Of a stretch of 9,229 bases of DNA, positions 1 through 9,000 are shown piece after piece (the first letter of the stretch is position 1; each line of letters opens with the position of its first letter). The notes under the pieces were generated by a model that did not search any database, was not told where the DNA came from, and worked only from the letters and a program-made list of their open reading frames with translations. Origin of the DNA: an uncultured Dehalococcoidia bacterium (GTDB lineage: Bacteria; Chloroflexota; Dehalococcoidia; Tepidiformales; Tepidiformaceae); NCBI GenBank assembly GCA_937954195.1, contig CALFYR010000072.1, positions 1 to 9,229 on the forward strand. The letters run 5' to 3'. The position numbers and the translations under genes were made by a program.

Positions 1-958
1 TGAGCAAAATCAAGTGATCAGTGGCCTGCGGAATCCACTCTTCATAAGCGTCAACAGAACTTGTCTCACCATACATTGTCCGCGGAAACTCAACTGCTTC
101 TGCGCTCAGCGTACTCGCGCGAACACCATCGAAGAGATCACTATCAAGGGTGGCATCCACTGGCAGACCGAAAGCAAGGATGTCATCGGGGTCATCCAAC
201 TCCTGGTTCCACCGCTCTATGAAATTCTCTAGGACTGGAACACCCCGATCTCCAAGCACGCGAACCGCTGCATCGTGCCACCATCGACCACCGTGAAAGG
301 TCCTCCCACTCCGGCCAGACGGCCCGGACGAGAAGTCGATTCCACCGCAGTACGCAATCAGTTCCTTATTTCCCCCCTTCATTCCGATTGCGACAAGAGT
401 TTTCTGGTGGTGGGCGCCCAGGGTCGCGACCGCTAGATTGCGATACTCTGCAGCCGGACGCTTCTTGAGTGCCAGTTTCCACGCACGGTGGCGCATCCAG
501 GTTTCCTGTAATTCTTGCTCCAGACTAGGAGTTCCAGGCAAAGCCAGCAGCAAATCGGCCTGCCACGGCAGATCTGGGAGATCCGCCTGCAGATTTGTGC
601 TAAGAATGATCTGCAGTCGCTCTAACTCAACGTCCGCCGCTTTGAGTACCCGACTGTGGAGCGATTCGGCTTCACCTAGCAAGTCAGGATATGGAAGACC
701 TTTGTAGTTAGTGTTCCACAAAATTCGAACCTCGGATCCCTGCTTCCGCAACTGGTCTACCAGAAAACCTTCGAACGTCTTGTCGCGGTTCAAAGGAGTT
801 CCGTAACGGAGAATCCAAGAAGTGATGAAGATTCTAGGCTCAGTTAACTCACTCACCTTGTGCAAAACGTCTTGGAAGTACTCGTCGGCATCCACGAGCA
901 GCTCGAGGTCACCACCGAAAGCAGCTGATTCGTACGAGCGGTAGTAAACTCTGGCCAA
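1..958 (-). CDS. Phospholipase D-like (HKD superfamily) protein, N-terminal part, cut by left window edge
   Basis: Reading the minus strand from a TTG at 958 gives 319 residues with no stop before base 1, so the C-terminal part lies outside. Residues 22-80 look like the usual phospholipase D beginning (VDADEYFQD, then FITSWIL and VRILWN). The first catalytic motif is AHHQKT (His184, Lys186), followed by GGIDFSSG (205-212) and WWHDAAVRV...LENFIERW (226-250), as in eukaryote-type and type VI effector phospholipases D. Known members cleave the phosphodiester bond of phospholipids and need two HxK motifs; only the first can be seen here. The Asp expected five residues after the Lys is an Ile, with a short insertion before GGID, so the active site is slightly atypical. 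No signal peptide is seen. TTG 958 is the first possible start after the in-frame TGA at 964-962. It has an AAAGGG site 6 bases upstream, inside the end of the previous gene. GC is about 50-53%, lower than its neighbours, and TTA/CTA codons are common. Substrate and role are inferred. Confidence 0.87.
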   Translation of the reverse strand, partial: MARVYYRSYESAAFGGDLELLVDADEYFQDVLHKVSELTEPRIFITSWILRYGTPLNRDKTFEGFLVDQLRKQGSEVRILWNTNYKGLPYPDLLGEAESLHSRVLKAADVELERLQIILSTNLQADLPDLPWQADLLLALPGTPSLEQELQETWMRHRAWKLALKKRPAAEYRNLAVATLGAHHQKTLVAIGMKGGNKELIAYCGGIDFSSGPSGRSGRTFHGGRWWHDAAVRVLGDRGVPVLENFIERWNQELDDPDDILAFGLPVDATLDSDLFDGVRASTLSAEAVEFPRTMYGETSSVDAYEEWIPQATDHLILL

Positions 959-972
959 GAGTCACCCTTTCT
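959..972 (-). promoter_or_regulatory. Ribosome binding site supporting the TTG start of the phospholipase D-like gene
   Basis: On the minus strand the sequence AGAAAGGGTGACTC precedes TTG 958. The AAAGGG core (970-965) lies 6 bases before the start, and the stop codon TGA of the preceding gene (964-962) falls between them. The site therefore sits in the 3' end of the upstream coding sequence, an arrangement that favours translational coupling. It decides the start, because no ATG or GTG in this frame lies near the conserved N-terminus. Confidence 0.6.
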
Positions 973-2998
973 TGTTCCGGAGGAAATCAAATCTCAACCC
1001 ACTACTCCCTTCACCTCTCCCTGTCAGCACCTTCCTTCCAAACCACACATACGTCTTCCCATCCGTCCACCGTACACGCTGCGCCGTCAACTGCATGCGC
1101 TGACCCGCGCGCGGCACGGCGGACTCTTCGACCAGCGACAGTGGGTTATCCGCAGCGAGGGGCGGCAGGATCGTCAGCGCAGGCACGGGCACCGGATCCA
1201 AACCATCGACGTTGCGCAGCATCTGTCCGCGTCGCAGCATGATCTCCTGCGTGAGCGGGCCGAACCCGAAGTAGGTGCCGTGTCGCCGCACCGGACTGAA
1301 CGGCACCCAGTTCTCGGGAACGGAACTCATCAATCGGTAGAACGGGATTCCGCTCGACGGCCGTGGTCCCTCGCGCAGAAGCTTGAGACGCGCGCGCAAC
1401 GACTCCATCTCCTCTTCGATGATCGGGCGCTGCCTGTCGGTCAGTCCGGCAAGCGTCAGGATCCGCTCGAGCGTCGCCAGCTCCTCCTCGACCCGCCCGG
1501 CTTCGTATTCATGAATCCGCTCCAGCCTCCCTCGTTGCGCATCGAAGCCGTGCACCGGAATCCCGAGGCCGTTCAAGGCGGTCTGCTCCACGCCCCAGAC
1601 GCGGTTCGCGCCCTCGTCGCGTAGGAAGTGCACTGCCTCAAGCGGCTTGGACTCGTCGCGGAATCCCGCCACCGGCGGAATGAGCAGGACGTCGCCGAGG
1701 CCCGCAACGTCCACCGCCTCCTCCGGATGGGGCGCGAGGGTAAAGATCTCCCAACGTTGTTTCGGGTCATCGGGATCTCCGTCCAGGCGCTCGACGTGGT
1801 CCCGTACGACCTTGCGAACGGGATCGATCGGCAGCTCTTCCCCGAACACGTTCCGCACCCGCAGCGAGTCGATGCGCACGAGCGAAGGCATCGAAACCGT
1901 GAGCGGCACTGAGAACCAATCGTCGCCGTAGACGAGCACGAACTCCATCAGCAGGAGCCGCGCCAGATCCGGCGCAGCCACGTCGACGGCGCCGAAATCG
2001 GTGGCGGCGTCCTCGAACGCCCACCACCGGGGCGAGGTCCCGCCCGCGGAAATGCGGGTGGGGAGCGGGTAGGTCCTCACGGCGGCGGCTTGCCATCGGC
2101 CCTGGATCCCACTCCTGGCACAGAACGAATACCAGTCCAGGTCACCATTGCGGTAGTCGGGCGCGATCAGGTGCGTGCCGTCTTGAGCCGGGTCCGGCGC
2201 GCCTGGATCGGGCGAATTGATTTCGAAACGATAGTTGAGCTGCGGGTTCTGCCAGGCGCCCTGCGCCGCCGGGCGCCGCCGATGGACGAGCTTTCGATAC
2301 CAATCCGCCAGACGGGCGAGTACCGGAATCAACTGCTCGGGCGCCGTCCCCGTTGGGAGCTCGATGCTCCCATCGACCAGCAATTGTTCGACCTGCAGCT
2401 CCATCTCGGGAATGGTTTCTGCGTCGATGCGATCCAGCACCTCGTGCAGTCGCTCCCCGTTCGTGACCCGCCCGCTCATGAACCGCAGGTAGCGCTGGGT
2501 CGGCTGATCGATTTCGGCTATCTCCACGCCCTGCGGCAATTCCAGTGGCCAGGCCTGGCGGCAAGCCGAAATAAAATCCACAATGAACCTTTTGACGTCA
2601 GCGGCGGACACGGTTTGTGCGAAACGCTCGGCGATCACGGTTCGTGCGAAGCGCTCGAATTGCTGGCCGATCTGCACGCGGAACCGCCATGTAAGAGGGG
2701 CGGGCTCGCTTTCCACCATCGTTTCGAGCGGCATGACCGGCATCGGCACCCGATGATCGCGAAGCGTCAGGTAGTCGAGCGACTGCGTCGAATGTTTCAG
2801 ATCGACGGCGATGGGTGAGCCCGCGTCCTCGCCGCCGAACTCGCCGAACTGCAACTGCCGCGCGAGCATCCACGCCGGGTCCGCTACGGACGCCTGAAGA
2901 CCGCGCGACCAGTCGTTCGAACGGGTGCGCGGTTCGATGCGCGCCCATGCCTCGAACCTTTCGAAGAACTCGGGCGGAACTCCCTTACATAGCGACAT
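962..2998 (-). CDS. Conserved uncharacterised protein, partner of the giant upstream protein (DPxWMLxRQxQFGEF family)
   Basis: Translation from ATG 2998 gives 678 residues. I recognise the family by its phrases but know no assigned function or symbol. Visible blocks are: an N-terminal region with IEPRTRSNDWSRGL then DPAWMLARQLQFGEFGGED (about 40-59); SPRWWAFEDAATDFGAV (about 322-338); FVLVYGDDWFSVPL (about 353-366); ANRVWGVEQTA (about 464-474); a charged helical, probably coiled-coil stretch (about 490-543); IPFYRL...ENWVPFSPV (about 551-570); and the C-terminal VPRAGQRM...GRGEGSSGLRFD. There is no signal peptide, membrane helix or recognisable catalytic motif, which fits a structural or scaffold part more than an enzyme; this is inference. 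ATG 2998 was chosen over GTG 3034 because AGAGGAAGG sits directly upstream and the extra 12 residues lie outside the conserved part. It follows the giant gene by 42 bp and ends 3 bp before the phospholipase start, so all three are probably co-transcribed. Confidence 0.93.
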   Translation of the reverse strand: MSLCKGVPPEFFERFEAWARIEPRTRSNDWSRGLQASVADPAWMLARQLQFGEFGGEDAGSPIAVDLKHSTQSLDYLTLRDHRVPMPVMPLETMVESEPAPLTWRFRVQIGQQFERFARTVIAERFAQTVSAADVKRFIVDFISACRQAWPLELPQGVEIAEIDQPTQRYLRFMSGRVTNGERLHEVLDRIDAETIPEMELQVEQLLVDGSIELPTGTAPEQLIPVLARLADWYRKLVHRRRPAAQGAWQNPQLNYRFEINSPDPGAPDPAQDGTHLIAPDYRNGDLDWYSFCARSGIQGRWQAAAVRTYPLPTRISAGGTSPRWWAFEDAATDFGAVDVAAPDLARLLLMEFVLVYGDDWFSVPLTVSMPSLVRIDSLRVRNVFGEELPIDPVRKVVRDHVERLDGDPDDPKQRWEIFTLAPHPEEAVDVAGLGDVLLIPPVAGFRDESKPLEAVHFLRDEGANRVWGVEQTALNGLGIPVHGFDAQRGRLERIHEYEAGRVEEELATLERILTLAGLTDRQRPIIEEEMESLRARLKLLREGPRPSSGIPFYRLMSSVPENWVPFSPVRRHGTYFGFGPLTQEIMLRRGQMLRNVDGLDPVPVPALTILPPLAADNPLSLVEESAVPRAGQRMQLTAQRVRWTDGKTYVWFGRKVLTGRGEGSSGLRFDFLRNKKG

Positions 2999-3001
2999 CA
3001 G

Positions 3002-3010
3002 CCTTCCTCT
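3002..3010 (-). promoter_or_regulatory. Ribosome binding site choosing ATG 2998
   Basis: The minus strand reads AGAGGAAGG then CTG then ATG. The AGGA core (3008-3005) is 6 bases from ATG 2998, a near-ideal spacing. The alternative GTG at 3034 has only a weak GAAG-like sequence upstream. The shorter product is therefore preferred. Confidence 0.7.
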
Positions 3011-3040
3011 GACTAGCGCAAGGCAAATCTCCACCGTACT

Positions 3041-6000
3041 TCAAGAGATGACGCATACTCTTTCAACCCCAATGAATTCTTTCTTCAGGTTTTCGATCTG
3101 GGCCGACGAGGCCACGCCACTCGATGCTGGCGAAGTCAATTGCACCCGTAGCTTTCTAATCAACCCGTCTCCCACACCGCTGATGCGTAAACAAGCCATG
3201 TTCAGATTGACCTCGAAATTTGGGACGGCGACCAAAGGTAAGCTGACGGAAGTCCCACCCGATGAATGCGTGTCGTCCGGTACTTCGGTCCAATCCATAG
3301 GGATCCAAGCAGTAACAGGACTCCAGCCGGAGCGGATCTGGCTCGACAGGTCCTCTACCGAGAGGAATTCGGCGTCGCCGTCAAGCTGAACCTGAATCTG
3401 AAGCTCTTCACTCGAATGAGCGCATACGCATACTTCCACTGAAGCTGCTGCATTCGGTACCTCGACAACCAAATCGTGCCGGCCCAGAAGCACGTAGCTT
3501 TCCGCTCCCGCCGGTTGAGAGCCCCACAGCCTCGCGTAAGCGAGCCCAGTAAAGTCCAATTTCGTCTTCGCCGCTGAATCGGTAACCGAAACTCCAAGGG
3601 AATTTTGGAGGTGAACGCCATCGATCTCCCAATCTTCCTTGGCGTTGACAGAATAGGGCGATGCCTCAGCATCCTTGAGCTGCGCGACCACTTGGCAGCG
3701 TACAAGCGAGTCCAGCCAGCCCTCGATGGAATCCGGAAACTCTCCGTTTGCCGAACCTGGATGCTTCGGATCGCACGGCAGAATCAGCGAAGGCAGCACC
3801 ATTCCAACCCCGGGCGCGTCGGGCGTGTCGTCTTCACGCCGCCCCATCGCATCCGGATCGACCAGGCGTGCTTTCGCGAGGTCCATGGTCTCGACGACGA
3901 CGGACGCGAGGTCATCGGTCGTCCACGCGGCCTTCTTTCGGTCGGCCGGCACGGCGAGCAGCAGTGATTGCGGCGCCTGTGAATTCGGCCCGTCGTAGTG
4001 AATAGCGATGCTGGTGTCCACCTTGTTACTCGGCAGGTATTCGGTTCTGTCATACAGCACGACACCGGACAGCGTGGCGCCGAAGTTGGTCCCATTGTCG
4101 GTATTCGTCACGGCCACCAGCGACAGAACATTTCTCGCTTCGGCGATGTTCTTGTGTGGAGACTCGCCGCGTTCCTCGTCGTCCAACGCGAGCCAGCGTC
4201 CTGATGACGTAGGCAACTGGCCCACGTGCAGTCGCATCGGGGCGGCGCCCGCGCCGGGGTCCCGCCATGCCTCGGCCATCTCCAGCGTCTGGTCGAGCTG
4301 GCGCAGCGGCTCATTCACCAGGTCGAGCTGCTGCAACCAGAGGCGCACGCGCTGCTCGTCCGCATTCCCGAGCACCTCGGGCCGGAATGCCGCCGAAAGC
4401 TCCGCCGGGTCGGAGGCTTCGAAATCGGGAAGGATGAGGAACGACTGGCCGAAGAGCGCGCGGGCCGCCTTGATCAACAGGGTGATCCGGCGCTCCGTCG
4501 AAGCAGGCGCCTCGAGCCCGAGCGCCTGCTCGCGAAGCCCCTGGCACAGCCGAACGCGTTTGAGGAGCTCGACCAACGTGTCCATCCACCGCCGCAGCGT
4601 TTCCGTATCATTTCGCGAGCGCAGCAACGCGCTGGGAATGCCGTAGGCCGCCGCGGTCCTGAGCAGCTCGACGACGTCGAGAGGTTCGCCCAAGTTGGCC
4701 TCAACCGCAACGGACAGGTGCACGTACTGTTTGATAAGCCCAATAGAGTTGCTTTCGGCAAACGCTGCGGCACGCACGGCTTCGTAGCGACGTTCCTCGA
4801 ACAGTTGTGCGACGGACTTCCCCGCATCTTCGTCAGTCGGCTCCGGAGCGGCAGGAGGCAGGAACAATTCACCGAAGGCAAACGGTCTGCCGTCGGTGTC
4901 CGGCTCCACGGCGAGCTGCGCGAAATGTGGTGCGGACTCGTCGGGAACGTCTTCCGTATGTGGCGTCGCTCTCGAAGGCTGTTCCGTATCAGGCGTATGA
5001 GGCACCGCACCCTCCCGTCCCGACCCATCGGTCGAAGGTGTGGGGCCGGCGCGGCTAGGATCTGGATGAGGCCAGATGGGCTGGGCGCCAAGTCTGCGGA
5101 GGAGGGTGCACAGTTCGTGCAGCGCCTTTCTAATGCGCACGTCGAACCGGACGACGTCTTCTCGCAAGAAGGTGGTCCTGACCGGGGCTGGTTCGGCCCC
5201 GTCCACCTTGAAATCGCTCGCGGCCTGGGAAGCAAGTCCGAGCAGCTCCGGGCGCAGGAAATGCCCGGCCGCGAGCATGTCGAACGCCGCCCGTCCGAGC
5301 TCGAGCGCTTCTTCCAATCCGTACGCGTAAGAGTTCGTGCGCGAGGGATCGACCGCGACCCGCACCTCGGGAGCGAGAACGTGCTTGTTCCTGGCGACAT
5401 ATTGGATCCGGCGCTCGATCTCCGTTTCCTCGCCCTGCACCGGGGAGGCCGAAAGATAGAGAAGGTCGACGGCGTCTAGACCCAGCTCCGCCAGACTGAC
5501 GGTCGCGCCGGCCAGGGCAAAGGGCCGGATGGCTTCGATATCTGTCACCACTCCGGTGTCGGCGAGAGTCTCGAGGCTCGCATAGGGTCGTCTCGCCAGA
5601 ACGAGGTTTACGTCGAGACCGAGAAGCCCGAGCTCCGCCGGACTAGCGGTATTGACGTCGATGCGCTCGTAGGAGCGCTCCGCCTCCGGCTCGGTGCCCA
5701 CCATGATCCAGCGCCGGACGGTCGCGAGCTCGGCGGCATCGAGCATGCCCTCCGTCTCCAGTTGATCGACGCTCCGGAATCGGCGCCGCGAGCTCCGGTA
5801 GTTGACAATCGCTTCTGCCGCGACCGCTCCCATCCCGGGAACCGAGGCGAGCTCGGCCTGTGTTGCCTCGTTGATGTTGATACGCGGCAGGCGAAAGCGG
5901 TACGTGCAGCCGATGTCGGCGAGGTCACCGAACAGGTCCGCTGCCCAGGCGGCGACGCGCGGCTCGACGGACGCGCGACGCCCAGCGCCCGGCGGCGGAT

Positions 6001-9000
6001 CGCCTGGAAACAGAACGAGCACGCGATGCGCAAGCGTTTTGGAGGCCATGCGCGTCTTGAGCGATTCAAGCTCAGGCGGATGGAACTGGCCGCTGATCGC
6101 GTCGATCGCTGCGCTCGCCCGCTGGTAGTTGCCCTGCACTGCGTGGTACGCGCCTTCGTACATGAGCGCGTCGCTCATGCCATCGAGGGTGTCGCGCAAG
6201 CGCTCCACCTCCTGACACACGCCCGACGGAGTTCTGTTGTTCCGAATTGCCGCTATCTTCTGACGCACGATGGCGTTGCCCTCGGAGACGGCAGGGTTTT
6301 CCTCCCACTCTCTTACCAAGGCCAGCCCGTCGACGACGTTGCGCGCGGCCCTGGCCTCGACGCTCTCCGCGGCATCCTCGGCCTCGGCCACTCCTTCGGG
6401 TGGCGTCTCGCTCTGCTTGGTCGCCACCAGGGGATACGCCTTCCTGAACTCGTCGATATGCGCGTCGAGGCCGCGTTCGTGCAGGCCGCGCTCGAATTGG
6501 TACCCAAGCAGCGCGCCCAGCGGCTGTCCCTGTCGGATCCCCTCCAGGAGCCGCTGCGTATGGCGCACGCGAGACGAATTGAGATTGATCCGGAACGGGT
6601 TTTTCGTCGGATCGTCTGCATGCGTGAGGTAGGCGTTGTGCAGCAGCGCCGCGGCGGCCGCTTTCGGGCTGGAAGACGCGTGGATGAACCCCGCGCTTCC
6701 TGGCACCACACGCAACCAGTCTACGAGGATCCCTGATGCGATCGCCGGCTTCGAGGCGAAAACGAAGCGCACGAGGATGGTATCGACCCGTCCGAGAAAG
6801 ACGCCCTCGCCGTTCTGGCGGTGGGGGTTGGACAAGCTGAACGTCAGGGTATTCCAGGCGCTCGCCGTGAGCCCATCCGCTGGAAACAAGAAAACGCGGG
6901 AATTGCTGAGCCCTGAATCACCGAGGTGGATCTCGATCGCGAGGAGGCCCTGATCCGCATCTCCCCCGGCTCCTGGTCTGTCAATGAACAGCGCAGGTAT
7001 AGAATGCGTAGCGGAAGCCAGCTTGAAGTCTTCCGGCAGGTACACGTCGATGCTGAGCGCCGCGGCGTCTCGAAGGTCGTGGGCACGCCCTGAAGCGAGG
7101 ATGTCGCCGTACGGCGTGCCGATCGCCTTCTTGTCCAGTCCCACCGACTGAGTCCCATACCGGTAGTTCTTCGCCTTGTTGACCGTTCCTACCGACTGGC
7201 GCTCATCCTTCGGTGGGTCGAAAAGACGATTGCCGCCACCATTGGAATTGGTTTGGTAGTTGCCGGCGCTTTCGAAGTCTTCGATAACCCTGCCCCGATC
7301 GGGGCGGAGATTCTCCACGTAGCCATAGGCACCGAGATGGATGCCCCACGATTGATCGCGGCGCATCGCTTGGAGGCGCTTGGTCGCGAGCGACGTCACC
7401 CAGGCATCGAGCCGATGGCTGCACAGATCCCAGCTCCCGCGAGCCAGGCGATCGACGCTGCGCACTGCTTCGTGGTTGCGAAAGGCCTGTACGATCTCGC
7501 CCAAGGACTCCTTCTCACCCGCCAGGACAGCCTCAACCTGCTGGAAGGTCTCATAACGCCGGTGAGGTAATGCTTCGCGCATCATCAGAATGCGTGTGCC
7601 AAGCTCCCGGGCGATTCCAGTCCTAAGAGCTGCCGACCCAGCATGTTTCGTGCGGTCTACCAGGCGGGCCGCGATCTGCTCTTCGCTCGTGACCGCATTC
7701 AGAAAGTTGACGACGGAAGCATGTGCGAGTCTGCGAATCGCGTCCCGGACCATGGTCTTGTCGATCGCCGTTGCGGCGTTTCGCTTGAATAGCCACGACG
7801 CTCCCCCTGGCAAGGGGAGAAGAGGAAACGAAGGGGCACGCCGGAGGGAACAACGCAGCATCTCCCTCAGCAGCGTGCGCGCATCGTCAGACTCGGAGTT
7901 CGGGTCCCGGTACAGCTCGTCAAGAAGGTAGGTTTCCGGAATCTCGTCCTTGTCTGGCCCGCCCGTTGCGTCTGATCCGTTGCCATTGGCCTCGAGCGGC
8001 TGTGCCTCGTGGCGCACAGGATCCATGTTGAAGTCGGCAAGCGGCCGCGCGTTCCACCAGCCGGTCAGTTTCAATAGCTCGCTGTTCCGGAAGGCCTCCC
8101 TGAAGGCGGCGGTCCCGGCACCGCCTGGCCCGAGCCCGACCCATTCCCGCCAGTGCTCGGCCTGCTCCGCCCTCAGGCCTACCCATGCCTCGTTCCAGCG
8201 TTGCACCCAGGCGAGGGGCGAACCGCCGAGCAGTGCGTAGGGCGTGTCTGCGCCGAATACGTAGTCACGCAGCGCGATCAGAAGCCAGCCCACGAAGCTC
8301 TCGTCGACGAACGGCCGGACGCGATAGCTTGTGGAGAGCGGCTCCATCGCAAGAATCTGGAGCAGTTCCTTGTCCGGATCGTCGGTCGTGCCGATCCTGG
8401 GGACCCGCTGAGGGTCATCGGCCACTTCCAGCCATCGCGTGAGCAATCCGCTCAGAGTTCGGTGCAGCCCTTCGTCGAAAGCGACGCCCTCCCGAATGTA
8501 GGAATCGTCGCTCAGCGACTCGAGGTACGTCTCGAGGGCTGTAGTGAGCTCAATCTCGGTGGGTGGCTGGGCGCTGACCCACGGGGCACCGCGATTGTCC
8601 AGCTCGGAGGCTTTCCAATTCTTCAGGCTCATCGCGGGAAGGACCCCGTACGGTTGGCTTCCGACACGAATAGAGGGCAGCGGCCCCGCCGCACGCACGA
8701 AGTTGGCGAAGTGCTGACCGAGACGCGCGAGCGTTCCGTCGCTCAGCACGCCGGCCAGTAGGTTTCGCAGGAGGTAGTCGCCGGTGCAGGGCCATAGCGC
8801 CGTCTGCATCTCCTGCGCGTAGGAATCGTCGTCCGCACCCGCGTGGGCGAGGTGACGCAGCGCAGAAGGAATCTTGCCGAAGCCCAGCGCGTGGCCCAGA
8901 CGGTGCGCGTTGGTTCTGGGAATATCAGCGGGTTTTACCCACGGCTGCGGTCCCACGACTTCGACGTCGTAGCTCGTCTCACGGTCCTCGGTCGTCGCGG

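Noticed and set aside
438..707. 89-codon plus-strand open frame at the left
   Set aside because: It lies opposite the phospholipase D coding sequence, which has clear motifs; the translation is Ser/Arg-rich and unrecognised.
2090..2818. 242-codon plus-strand open frame antisense to gene 2
   Set aside because: It overlaps conserved coding sequence on the opposite strand and shows no motif.
3041..3060. TGA between genes 1 and 2 as a selenocysteine codon
   Set aside because: No selenoprotein family, no catalytic context and no obvious hairpin just downstream; an ordinary stop followed by a good ribosome site explains it.
4474..5400. 308-codon minus-strand open frame in another frame
   Set aside because: It is a Ser/Arg-rich shadow of the giant gene in a different reading frame, with no domain.
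4226..5479. 417-codon plus-strand open frame antisense to the giant gene
   Set aside because: It is fully covered by the giant gene. The long frame follows from the GC-rich codon bias of the opposite strand, and the translation is Arg-rich with no recognisable domain.
5762..6736. 324-codon plus-strand open frame antisense to the giant gene
   Set aside because: It overlaps the conserved HhH and GQPLGALLGY coding regions on the other strand, has an Arg/His-rich composition and no family resemblance.
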